Origin: Butyriboletus loyo
Taxonomy: Eukaryota > Basidiomycota > Agaricomycetes > Boletales > Boletaceae
Reading direction: 5' to 3'
DNA: 64,000 nucleotides
NCBI GenBank assembly: GCA_038093515.1
Contig: JBBPSI010000130.1
Span: 1-64,000, forward strand
Every line of letters starts with the position of its first letter. Within the stretch, counting starts at the first letter, position 1. Both the position numbers and the translations under genes were made by a program. This document shows positions 20,387-30,700 of the stretch, in pieces. Under the pieces are notes generated by a model. That model made no database searches. It was not told the origin of the DNA and saw only the letters and a program-made list of their open reading frames with translations.

Positions 20387-21832
20387 ATGCCGCCGTTACG
20401 CTTTTCGAATTACTCTGCCCCATTCAAACGTGCACTAGCAATTATCAGGGCTCTTGACCCCGTACGTCTTGCACAGGTTCTTCTCGACTTTGCATCCGTC
20501 GTTGGTTCCCAATTCTGGGATGGAAGACGAACAGGGCCAGACTTTGTCTCTCCCATGGCCAGCCTCACCAAACGTCAATCAGGACACCTGGCAAAGCTTG
20601 TTCTCCAACACAGTAAAAATCTACCAAAATTTGAGCTTGACAATGCAGACACGTCGCACCAGAACGGTATCCCTCAGGCTGTCGCAGTTTTAGACCTTCC
20701 GCACCGTCCTGTCGAGTCGCAGTACTCCACCGGGGCGGATGTCGATCTAATGGTGCTTGTACCCATATTGCTGAGCTTGCTCATCATCTTGAGGACCCAT
20801 CAGTGGTCTCCTGCTTCCGAGTTCATCGCCATTGATTTCGTAGCCGCTCTCATACTCGGACCTGGTACACTCACGCTCATTCGGAGGACGGCAGTGCACC
20901 CTGCGGAGTTGGATTCTGGTCATGGATGCGCGGTGCTCATGGACGACAACTTTACAGTGGTGATTCGGGGCGACCAAAGAATTGTCGAGGCAGTCACCGA
21001 AGGTGGCTTCTACCTCTCTTTTGCAGATCCCCAACGGACACAAGGTGTACTCCCCGTGACTGAGAAATGGCAAGAGAAGCAAGTCATCTCTGACCTCCTA
21101 TACGGTGTGTTGGAGGGAGGATGCCGTGGGGTATGCGAGGTCATAGTAATGCGATTGTTGCATTTACACACCGCTATTCCCAACCTCAAAGAGATGGCTT
21201 ATGTGGTCGTCTTCGGCCGCATGATGAGCAAGGCATGCTGGTTGGGACTGAAGGCATCTACCAGTGATTCCCTACCATCAGTCTCAGGAACAACGCCACT
21301 GCGATCGATGGCAAGGCTGACAGGAGAATTTCTTGGACTGCTGATAGTAGCGGCCTGCATCGCGTCGGCATCTTCCGCCACGATATTGCTTCATGGTGTG
21401 TCGTTCTTCGTCCAATCCTTCTACTTTGGGTTGTTCGCCAGGCTTGTCTTGCAATCTCAAAACTACCGCATTCGGACGGAGCGATTGCTTGACGCGCTGG
21501 GCCATCCATCGATAAGGAAGTGGTCGTTCCACACGCCAACTTCGGCAGCAACCTTTGTATGTCTCGTTCTCTGTCGGGATATTCCCCGACCTGTCAAGAC
21601 CATCCACGTTTTTCGTCTCTTAAACATCTTGATACCTGACGAACGCGACATCTCGAGAGTGTGGAAGGAAAGGGTAGCTGATCGCATCGTACACGAAGAA
21701 TCGATTACCTTTGCGCCGACCATACCTACATTTCGCGACGTGCGCCAAGGGCGCCTCAAACATCTTTTGGATGAAGCCCAAGCTGCTTATGACATGTACC
21801 ATCGCTTTCGTTCCGATACCTCCACTGCGTAG
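20387..21832 (+). CDS. Uncharacterised intronless membrane protein
   Basis: 481 codons without an intron. ATG 20387 was chosen because it has a near-ideal context (gccaccATGc); the frame is open further upstream but lacks another good start. Hydrophobic segments occur near residues 108-125 (LMVLVPILLSLLIIL), 135-152 and 300-340, giving three or four membrane spans. A soluble stretch between them holds VVIRGDQRIVEAVTEGGFYL and LLYGVLEGGCRGVCEVIV. The overall pattern recalls an unnamed family repeated in basidiomycete genomes; I know no function. It runs head-to-head with the AYR1-like gene, with starts 163 bp apart, so the two may share a promoter. Confidence 0.7.
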   Translation: MPPLRFSNYSAPFKRALAIIRALDPVRLAQVLLDFASVVGSQFWDGRRTGPDFVSPMASLTKRQSGHLAKLVLQHSKNLPKFELDNADTSHQNGIPQAVAVLDLPHRPVESQYSTGADVDLMVLVPILLSLLIILRTHQWSPASEFIAIDFVAALILGPGTLTLIRRTAVHPAELDSGHGCAVLMDDNFTVVIRGDQRIVEAVTEGGFYLSFADPQRTQGVLPVTEKWQEKQVISDLLYGVLEGGCRGVCEVIVMRLLHLHTAIPNLKEMAYVVVFGRMMSKACWLGLKASTSDSLPSVSGTTPLRSMARLTGEFLGLLIVAACIASASSATILLHGVSFFVQSFYFGLFARLVLQSQNYRIRTERLLDALGHPSIRKWSFHTPTSAATFVCLVLCRDIPRPVKTIHVFRLLNILIPDERDISRVWKERVADRIVHEESITFAPTIPTFRDVRQGRLKHLLDEAQAAYDMYHRFRSDTSTA

Positions 21833-22535
21833 CAATGATGTTTTGAAAGCGAAGCGCTGACGTTTCTGATGCATGCATGTTTTCTGCGCGCGTAGCGCTG
21901 CGTGAGAGGACAGAACTGCGGGAGATGGCGTTTGCCATCACGACTAAAGGCTCCCCGCACGGCCACGCATCTTCAGCGCTCAGCGCTCAGCCACGACGGG
22001 GTTAGTACCGTTTGGTACTAGCACCGGCGTTATGCTAAACGTATTGCCAAACTTGAAAAAAAAAGTTTACAAAGTAGATAGTTCATGTTCATTGAATCGA
22101 TGGTAGTCTCAATTTTCACTGAACTAATAGATTTGAGCAAGGTCAAATGGATTAAACTTGATTCCACGTTTAGATTTTGCATATATCCTTATGCTATGAG
22201 TTCAGTCCATATTGCTAACCGCGTTATGAGATGGTACTCTGAAGGAACGCGACCGTCGTTCCAGATGAACTTGTCGTGTCCGCATTATCTACTACACGAC
22301 CTCTGGCGACCTAACCCGGAGACTAGTAACCAGGGTATATATAATCAACATTTTATGATATAAAGGGTGAGTAGCACAAAAGCCGCGGTTGGCGCTCTGA
22401 TCGGTAAATAAATAGCTATGTATACGAAACTCTGCTATACAAACTCGACAAGAACATGTCGTTGCAAATCAACTAAAAGTAATCCGAAACGAATACCCCC
22501 CTATTCCACCTGGTTGGTCTGTCCGTCAACTCTGC
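21833..22535. other. Intergenic, no gene seen
   Basis: Converging gene ends. Contains an AT-rich stretch (22080-22380) and a small hairpin around 22001-22018 (gttagtaccgtttggtac). Nothing codes convincingly. Confidence 0.4.
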
Positions 22536-23490
22536 TCAAAGCTCCTTCGCGGTTGACGCTTCATCAGTTGGAGAGGGAGTAGGCGTGGGCTCATCATGCA
22601 AGATGTTAGGCATCCAACCCTTGGTCATCGCTTGCATGCGATCTCGAATGACTTTGGACATCGAAGCCGTTTTGCGTAAACCCTGGGTATGGCTCGGCTT
22701 CCAATCATCGGGAAGACGCTCCTGCGTCACCCAAAGGCGGAGCACCTCAAGGTCAAGACCATTCTTGGCTGCATCCTTGCCGCCCAAAACGCCAATTGCA
22801 ATTGCCATTTCACCCCGTGCAATCTCTGCCTGCCACCACCGTAATGGTTTATCCAGTGCCGCTTCGCGCTTTACGCGAATGTTGGCGACGTCCTCCAGCG
22901 TCATGCGACCGGGATGATACCGACCACCTTGATGCAGTGCTGACTTCATCAGGGAGTTGCTAACTGCGGTCGGTGCATACTCGTCCTCGTTGTGCGCATC
23001 AACATGGAAGAGAGATGCGTCGTGCTCGATACAATTGTGACGGGAAAGGTCCCAAAGGGACATTTTGCGGAGTTGGCCGAGGAAGAACCATCCACCAAAT
23101 GCGAGGATGGAGGCCAAGATCATCGACAACTGGTATCCTTCCCGGAGCGCCCGGTAGATCTCGAATGGACCGATGTTTCTCCCATCCCTTGGCCTGTTCA
23201 TTGAATTAAGGTCGATCCACATAATGATGAGTGTCATGTTTGAATGTCATGTTTCAGATCTTGACTCACAGAAAGCCATGGTTGGAGAGAGCGTTCAGGG
23301 CGGGGCATGGCGACCTTTTGTCCTTGGGCTGGGGTGGGCAGTAATTATGGTTGTTCCCTCTGACTAGGCAAATCCCGTCGGTGTGCGAGTGATGGTCATG
23401 GGCGGGAATAGGGGAAGCAAGCTGTGGAGAAATTGGGGTCTCTGTAATAACTCGGGTCGCGGAGGTGACGCGAGTAGGAGTACGGGGCAT
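22536..23490 (-). CDS. Heme-thiolate peroxidase (chloroperoxidase family)
   Basis: Two exons, 23490-23270 and 23193-22536, joined in phase 2 to give 292 residues. The first exon ends with SPCPALNALSNHGFL, the PCP motif whose Cys is the axial heme ligand; the second starts PRDGRNIGPF and carries LSRHNCIEHDASLFH, the EHD motif with the acid-base Glu. These define the Peroxidase_2 family, which oxidises or halogenates small organics with peroxide. There is no signal peptide (MPRTPTRVTSATRV), and a hydrophobic run LSMILASILAFGGWFFLG occurs mid-protein, so this copy is probably intracellular or membrane-associated rather than secreted like the well-studied enzymes. A TATA box is present upstream. 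Confidence 0.85.
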
Positions 23491-23555
23491 GTCTGGATCG
23501 ATGGGTGAGTGTCGAGGAGAACTGGGTGATGAAAATCAGCCACGACCTACTTGGG

Positions 23556-23562
23556 TTATATA
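23556..23562 (-). promoter_or_regulatory. TATA box of the peroxidase gene
   Basis: Minus-strand TATATAA, 66 bp before the start codon. Confidence 0.5.
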
Positions 23563-26500
23563 CAGCCGCTTGAACCATTAGATTGAGGAAACTATAATTA
23601 TCGAGATTCGTCGGCGCGAAAACTTCATCGAACCCTGTGACGAAATTGTGCGATGGCAACGTCGATAAGGTTTCTGCTGCAAAGCTGTGGGTTACGGTAT
23701 CGCGTTACATACAGGCACGAGAACGCGATCTGCACATACACCTATTGCATATCCTCCATTGACATTGCCGGCCAGGGAAAACTCGTAGATCGATAGGAAT
23801 GAATCATTGTGCGCTCGCAGGCATCACAGAGACTGGGCGGTGAGCCGGTGAAAACGAGGCTATGCATGGAAATCGGCGTCCAAAGTTCCGAACGGCGAGT
23901 AGTCGCCACCTTCTCACAAAACTGACTGGGTCTTTCTTTCTTGAACGTACTCGGGCACCATCGGACAGTAGCATTGATACAGCCAAAATATCGCATCGCT
24001 TCCACAGACATTCGGAGTTTGAATATGGATAACTCCCGGTCTCGTCGCACAAACACCGTCCTCTGCTCGAGCTTGTCGTCTTATAATTCCAAGGGACATC
24101 ATTCGTTCACTGATCCATAACTTTTTCGACGAGGCCAAGGAGTAGTCGGAAGTAAGTTCTGAGAATCTGAACCGCACCACCTGCGTATAATAATTGAGCG
24201 GTTTTAGTCGGAGAGGCATATTCAAAGTCCACCCGTATGCCGGAAGAAATTCGAACCACGGAGAGGACGGTGACAGATTCTCACCGACATCGCCCATTGA
24301 CGGCGCCGATCTCGCTCCAGGCTGGTCGTACCCTGAGAATTGAATTCGATATGGACCGCAATACGCGACCCTGTTCTGTTTCTTCCGAGAGGCTTGTCCT
24401 TATCCATCCACCTTCAGTGTTCTACCTTGCAAGTGCACCCGACGTTGGAGGAATCTATCGTTGGCCACATGACATTGACGCGCCCAGGTAAACCGTTCAC
24501 TGCCTCGATTCATTGATGCAATGTACTTTCTTTTTTTGTCCATGTTGTCCGCATCCGTGTTTCCAGCGCTCGGGGATATCCTTTTTCTCGTTTCTCACTA
24601 TAGGACACATAATACGATCAACGTCTGGACCAGTCTGACGGGCCGCAAAAGAAACCGGATTAACTGTGATGTACAGATCCAACTGGCGATAGTGGCGCAC
24701 CGCCGAACGCCAGTCAATAACTTACTATGTATCAAGATACCGGGTATGAACTCTTGGACCATGGAATTGCAGACCTATCAGACTCCCGCCAACCTCTCGT
24801 AATAAGTGGCTATGCAACCAGATCATTGTCGTGTAGACTTTCATGGGAATCCGTTCATTAATTAAGGTTGGTTCGCATGCCAGTGCTCTGGCATGTGGTC
24901 ACAGGCAGAGAATCACAGAAGTGACAACCGAATGAGACTAACTTTCCCAAGACTCTCACTCCCCCGGGGGAGTGCATGCCATCTGCATCCGTCGATATTG
25001 GCTAATACCTTTGCCTTTAGCTGTGTCCCTATTTCGGGCTGTATTGCAACCGTGAGGTCTGTTTCAACTTGCATTCTACTTCGGCGCTCCTCTGGATCAT
25101 GTCGCTCACGTGGTGTGTGATGGTAAGAATGTCCGTGAGACCAGTTAACGGGGTCACGATGACGCACTGAGTAGCAGCTGACATTTGTGCATTTACTTAC
25201 CCTCTGGGGGGTGACTGGATCCGGGGTATAAAGAACAGTTATCCGGGAAATGGCCGTCTTGCACTGGTACAACTAGAGGTATAGGGTGTCCCTTATCCAC
25301 GGTTCTGGAATCCCATGACAATATCGTTGGCTAGAATAGATGTATGCTGGTGCTTCGGGGAGGAACTACGCTGACACAGAGGCTGGGGGGGAGATGTACT
25401 CCATGAGTTACTTATGTAGGTTCGGTAGACTATGACCTGGCCAAGCGTCATGGGACAACGTCTAGAATCGACGCAATTTTTGTTGAGCCTGCTCATTCCC
25501 ATGAAACTATATCGGTTGAAATTGTGCTTGCGGTGTCACGCTAAACATCCCCTCGAACAAGCCCCAAGTTGAGGGCCTGATATAGTAGACTCGCGGGACA
25601 ATATGTATTCCTTTGTAGATGCCGACTTGAAGAATTGCCCACATCATCGTCTTACCCTTACCCCCAGGTTCTGCGCCAATGGTCGTGCGAGCTATTCATG
25701 TCAGCTACAGTACTTGTTCCATGTTTGAATGTTACCAAGACCCAGAAATATCCCGGCCGGAGCTCGTAGCGTATGATATTTTACCGCCGTTCAAGCTGCT
25801 CTTTGTATTACACGAAGGACGTAACGACGTCCCCCCCTCTATCGCCCTCCGTTGTCATCTGAGCAAGGAAATTTCATCATTTTGCCAATAGGACCATTCG
25901 CAAATGAATTTGATGCTTGGGTATGCCGCAATCTTGTTTGCAAGTGGCTGAATGGAAACACTCATAGCTACATACTGCGTGAAAGCTTATTCTGCCACAG
26001 GTACCATCGGTGTGCCTGTTTTTGAAATATGAAAGGGGGGTTCCTGGTTCAGTACCACGGCATGTACCAAAGTCGCTAACTCCACCAGCGTGATAAGTCG
26101 TGCAGCGTGATCCAAACGTGAGGCTCCATGGCAATCGAACCCCTGTCGCTAAACGGATCATCCAAATGGAATATCGCGCACAGGAGGGGCCGAAACTTTA
26201 CGAAGCTGATTGATATCTTGCAAGTATTCCGTTGCCTTCGTGTTGTCGCACGTCGAGCCCCGACTTGCACGTATCGATAATCTTGACTGCCAGTGTGGCC
26301 CCGTCGCATTCTGACCAGCCGTTCCTATCACAGAATAAACCAAACGTTGTGAGATACCCAAATTCGGTACCGAGCTGTCGCAATTCTAAACAAGAACAAG
26401 GCTGGATCAGCCGTGAACGTTGAACCCCTTGGATCATCTTCAAGTTGAGAAACTTGACATTAAACGTTTGTGTGCGGGAAAGGTGAACTTGGTTTCGTGA

Positions 26501-28084
26501 TTGCCGAATCACTTTACTCACATTGGGGAAAAAAGATCTGAGTGATGAGTCTTGCGGATTCGTAGTCCGCCCTAGGCACGAATGGTTCGATCGTGAAACT
26601 GTATACCGTGTCACCAGAAAGTTGTCAGTGATTAGTTCGTTTTTTAGTTTCCGTTGGTCATGTTACTAGTCAGGCACGGCTTCTTCTAGCTCCGCTCACT
26701 CAGGGCTTGTACGCTGCGCAGTGGAGCCCACCTCACACTATCCTTTGAACTACTTGTGCCACGCCCAAGTACAGCCTCACTCGAGTCGCAGCTCTCACTC
26801 CAATATCAATTCAAACCCAAATCATTCGCCAGTCGGTGAATTATCGGAAGAGGGGGCTGAAGAAGCCTGACCCCAAACTAGTTTCATGTCTTGGAGTGGA
26901 TGACTTTTCCCAGCATTGACCTACTCGCGATTCAGGGAATCCGGGACTGTTTCGGATTTACAGAGGCACTGCAGTCCGGGACTGTCCGGCGTCGTGGTCC
27001 AGTCACTCCATCATACCAACATCTCCATCTCGCTATACATCGCGGTACAAGCGCAGGAGCCAAGGGAGGAACGGCCCGGAATTCCGGTGGTGCGTTTGAG
27101 CAATCGAGGGGCACCCACATTGACAACCGGACCTTTAAGCCGCGTACCGCCCTCATGGTTGCGCAGGAATCAGGCCCCGTTAGAGCTGCCTCCTAGCGAC
27201 TATTTATCTATGGCCGCGCAGTTGTACACACGCAACTGAGATCATTAGCGAGAACTTCTGGTTCTCGACCGCGTTGGCAACCACGTTTGTGACCACCCCA
27301 CCCTGCCGTTCGACCACCGTCTTCTCGCTGTACTCCTCGCGCCGCGCCTTACAATACTGATTTCGTCTGTCCCAATTTAGTGAGCAATTATGGCAGTGTG
27401 TACTGCAAGGTGTACACGAGGTGGAAGACAATCTTGAATTCACGCAACAGAGCGGACATCTCCACTGCGCGTTCCCGACCAACCAGACTACGTGCCTTGA
27501 TGCGTTCTTTTCAGCCTAATGACATGAATGGCTTCCTGAGCAAAAATGGGGTGCCTTGGGCCGCAAGAAACGGATGAACTGGATGATTCCCACACTTTCT
27601 GAATAGATCGCGATGTCTACGTGCGAACGCTCTCCCTCATCAGTAAAACAGTTTCTGGTTCCCGGTGGTAGCCGAGCGGTTCTGACAGGTTCTGACCGCT
27701 AACCATTTCACTGATGCTGTATCGTTGATCCGGTGCTCACCGCATGGAACGAATAATTTTGATCGGGACTGTTGGGTTTTTCGCACGAGGTTCCGGTGGA
27801 CCTACCTAGTTCACGGTCTTGTTTTCCGGATTGTTTAGTTCTGGTAGACTGGCTGCATCTTCGCTACGTTTGTAGTGCTACCATAAGAGCCTTCGCTATG
27901 ATTCTTGCTATGAATCATTTTTGCTGTTGTAACAAGTCACGTGCGGATGCTCACGTCAGGTTCATCGACACAGGTGTTTGTTACAACCGTCCATCTCCAT
28001 CCCATTCTAACAATTTTCAGTTCACTAGCAAGGTCGTTGCACACTAACATCCGTTCTTGTCCACAGTTTTGAACGAAACATACC
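23563..28084. other. 4.5 kb without a supportable gene
   Basis: Many short ORFs on both strands, none with a domain, a consistent intron pattern or a credible start. An 18-bp perfect palindrome (cactcccccgggggagtg) lies at 24957-24974. Around 25570-25690 the minus strand has a fragment resembling a degraded P-loop region. This may be decayed transposon or lineage-specific DNA. Confidence 0.4.
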
Positions 28085-28958
28085 ATGTCCGATCCAGTTG
28101 CTTCCAAGTCCACCTTCCTCTGCATGTACATGACGAACCATCCAGATACTCTGGTGGCATATGTCAAGCACTTCGGAAAAGTTCCTAGGAATGTGAGCAC
28201 CGCTGAGATGAAATCTATTGACTGCCAGGTAAGTTGCAACACACCCCAGAATTAAATCCGTGTGGCCATGTCATCGCGTGACAGGGCATGAGTCTCTCAT
28301 ATTCGCTCACGGGTGGTGGTGTTGGTTCCGTCCACGTCAAATTTGACCCACCACTCGCCGGTTATGACGACGTGAAGCCGAGATTACTAGCCATGAAAGC
28401 CGACGCGCAAGAAGCGCTCGGGATGGTGCGTTCGTATATCATCTTCTCGCCCGTGTCGATATTCATTTGATTTCTTGTGTCTCCTGCTCGGACTTCAGCT
28501 TCAATCCCCCAAGATAACATCGTTCCGCTTACCATCCAGAGCCGTGTCCGTCCTGTGCGTCCTTCTTGGCGCAGCGTATTTCTGTTTGGCGCCGCCCCAG
28601 GGAACTTCTCTGCCGCTCATACCAGCTAACATTACCGACGTTATGTTCATGCCTGCGCATACGATTTTGAGTGTGGTTGGCTTTCAGCCATCTATGAGGA
28701 ACATCATCCAATTCACTTCCGTCATACATGGTTTTGAAACTCTTTATACGTGGTACCTTTGCAGACACTACGTCAAGGGACCGTTCGTCACAGTGAGCAG
28801 ATGCAGTCATGTTCTTCCCTTGTCGTACTGACGTGAACCGTTCGCCACAACAGGCTGCATATATTTCCGCCACGTTCGTCTGTGGCTTCCCGATCTGGAG
28901 CGATCTCAAGAAGAGAGTTCAAGAGAAGCGCATTGAGAGTGTCATGAAAGCAGAATAA
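28085..28958 (+). CDS. DUF2470 protein with C-terminal membrane domain
   Basis: Four exons, all exact in phase 0: 28085-28228, 28285-28425, 28499-28792, 28854-28958; 227 residues. The N-terminal half (NHPDTLVAYVKHFGKV to LLAMKADAQEALGM) is a DUF2470 domain, a fold related to the heme-utilisation/pyridoxamine-oxidase group. The C-terminal half has three or four membrane helices (VSVLCVLLGAAYFCLAPP, ILSVVGFQP, FETLYTWYLCRHYVKGPF, AAYISATFVCGFPIW) resembling fungal proteins that pair DUF2470 with a TMEM254-like region, and ends in a basic lysine-rich tail. No signal peptide. Function unknown; heme or flavin binding at an organelle membrane is a guess. Good start context and perfect phases. Confidence 0.85.
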
Positions 28959-30700
28959 CGTTTGAAAGTGCCCGCATCGTGGATGTTTGTATAAGACCAC
29001 ACATAGACTGCTGCTCGACTAACTCGCAATATTTCTGACATGAACATCGCCTTGGGGGAGAGTATGTAGTTGTGTCGTGGCTTAGATATTTCGAAAGTGT
29101 CATCGTGCGCAGTCTATCTACCAATATTTGATTCGTTGATCCGAAGGGTCTCAACATTGTCAGCATGCGCCTGTGGGCCGTGGCTGCCTGATTCTCGGCT
29201 GTTGTAGTCTACCTTGCCTCCTGGGATTATAGGAGGTTCGGTTATCATGCATCATGCATCATGCATCATACATCACTCGGCTCGCCGCACCATCAATTTG
29301 TACTCTGCAACAGAAGCATTTCATCACTGCACAGGTTAGTCCGATTCAGCTTTGGGAGCAATCAGTCACGAGTGCCGCAGCCTTCTGGTACGGTCGCACA
29401 CCCGCCACCGTAGACTGATCAAATTGTTGGTATGCACGTACATACAATGAAAGCCGACGCCTGTACTCGTTACATGGGCGTTGATGACTCTACCACAGCT
29501 CATTCGAGAACCTGTGATTGGATCGCAAAGGAAGCCCCCAGGCGTCGTTCCTGCGCTAAAACCAAGTTGCAGGCGCGCCGTCGCACCAAGGCGTTGATAT
29601 GGTGAATCGTGATGAGCTGAATGGGGTACTACACATATGGAGACTTGATGATACGCAGCTGTTCCGAACTGGATGATCGTGAAGTTAGCTTTTGTCGCGC
29701 CGAGCATATGCCGAAGCGGAGATTCAGTATGCGGCCGCGTTCATTCGACACAATCGCGCATGGCGGCACGCGGTCGTTGACGATGGCGGACCGTCGAAAA
29801 CAGCGAGCTTCTACCAAGGACCCAGAATATGAGGCCTGGATAGAGCTCTTGCAGATGGGACTTTGGTTCAATGCCGATGTTGCTCCGCTTTGTCGATGCT
29901 TTCTTGGGATGCATCGCCTTTTCCCACTGGTTGAGATGAAAAAGCCACCGCATGGCATGGATATTTATGACCGGCCTCACTGACCCGGTAAGCAACGATC
30001 CGTGCCCCGTTGTCTACCTCCGGCTAGTGACCAAGAATAGATGTCCGTATGAGTGTTCAGCGCTCAGCAACCACGTTTGGTGTTGGAGTAAATCGCTTCT
30101 GAGCGCAAGGCTCAGCTCGCCGCCGGTTTGCGACATCATATTCAAAGATCCTATCAAGTCGGCCCATGTCTGCACAGTGTGTCGGATGGTAAACTTGGAA
30201 GCCTTTCTCAGAGTTGTATTAATTTTGTGAGGGTACAGGCTGGTCTAATGGTTCAACGTTCGAGGGGCGGTAACCGTCACGTTCAGCAATGCCTCTCCCT
30301 TTTGCTTCACATCTCTGGCAAGTAGCTAATATTCGGACCGGGTTGATGTATCACATCTATCGAGCTCGCAGGAACAGAAGTGTCGCTGGCCTAAACTCTT
30401 GGCCGGTCAGTCCATCTATGGATAGGGAAAAGTCAAATACTGCGCTTCATTACGGACCGGTACTTGAAAATGTGCGCTGATCGCATAGCATCGTGCACCT
30501 TCTCAACCATCTGCATCAGCCCCACACGGAAACGTCGGAGCTCAGCACCTACGCTATAAGAATACGAGATATGGCCCATGTCAGGCTGCCGGTCGACCTC
30601 CCTTCGTTTTTCTTCCTTCGTCCTCTTTGTTACAATTCCGGGCAGGTACCCGTGATTATTCCATCAATTCGCGTTCATTTTACTTAAAATTCAGCCTATA
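28959..30700. other. Intergenic, no gene supported
   Basis: Contains a short tandem repeat (atgcatc three times and a variant, about 29245-29275). The opposing ORFs near 29620-29990 have no recognised feature. A TATAAG at 30555-30560 may serve the next gene. Confidence 0.4.

Noticed and set aside
23914..24297. Minus ORF of 127 codons upstream of the peroxidase gene
   Set aside because: Continuing frames could be assembled but show no family pattern or signal, so no gene is claimed.
24957..24974. 18-bp perfect palindrome CACTCCCCCGGGGGAGTG
   Set aside because: Isolated, with no gene or repeat partner next to it; noted but not given a function.
25570..25690. Minus-strand GGKGKTMM, possible P-loop helicase
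   Set aside because: The residue before the loop is not Gly/Ala in the right place, no other helicase motif is nearby and no frame extends; treated as chance or a very old relic.
26198..26614. Minus ORF of 138 codons
   Set aside because: No domain, no matching neighbour exons and no start context.
27660..27720. tRNA-like stretch GGTAGCCGAGCGGTT
   Set aside because: It resembles the D-arm region of a Ser/Leu tRNA, but no T-arm or matching acceptor stem follows.
29245..29275. ATGCATC short tandem repeat, considered as CRISPR-like or satellite
   Set aside because: Seven-base units repeated about four times with no spacers; simple slippage in a eukaryotic genome.
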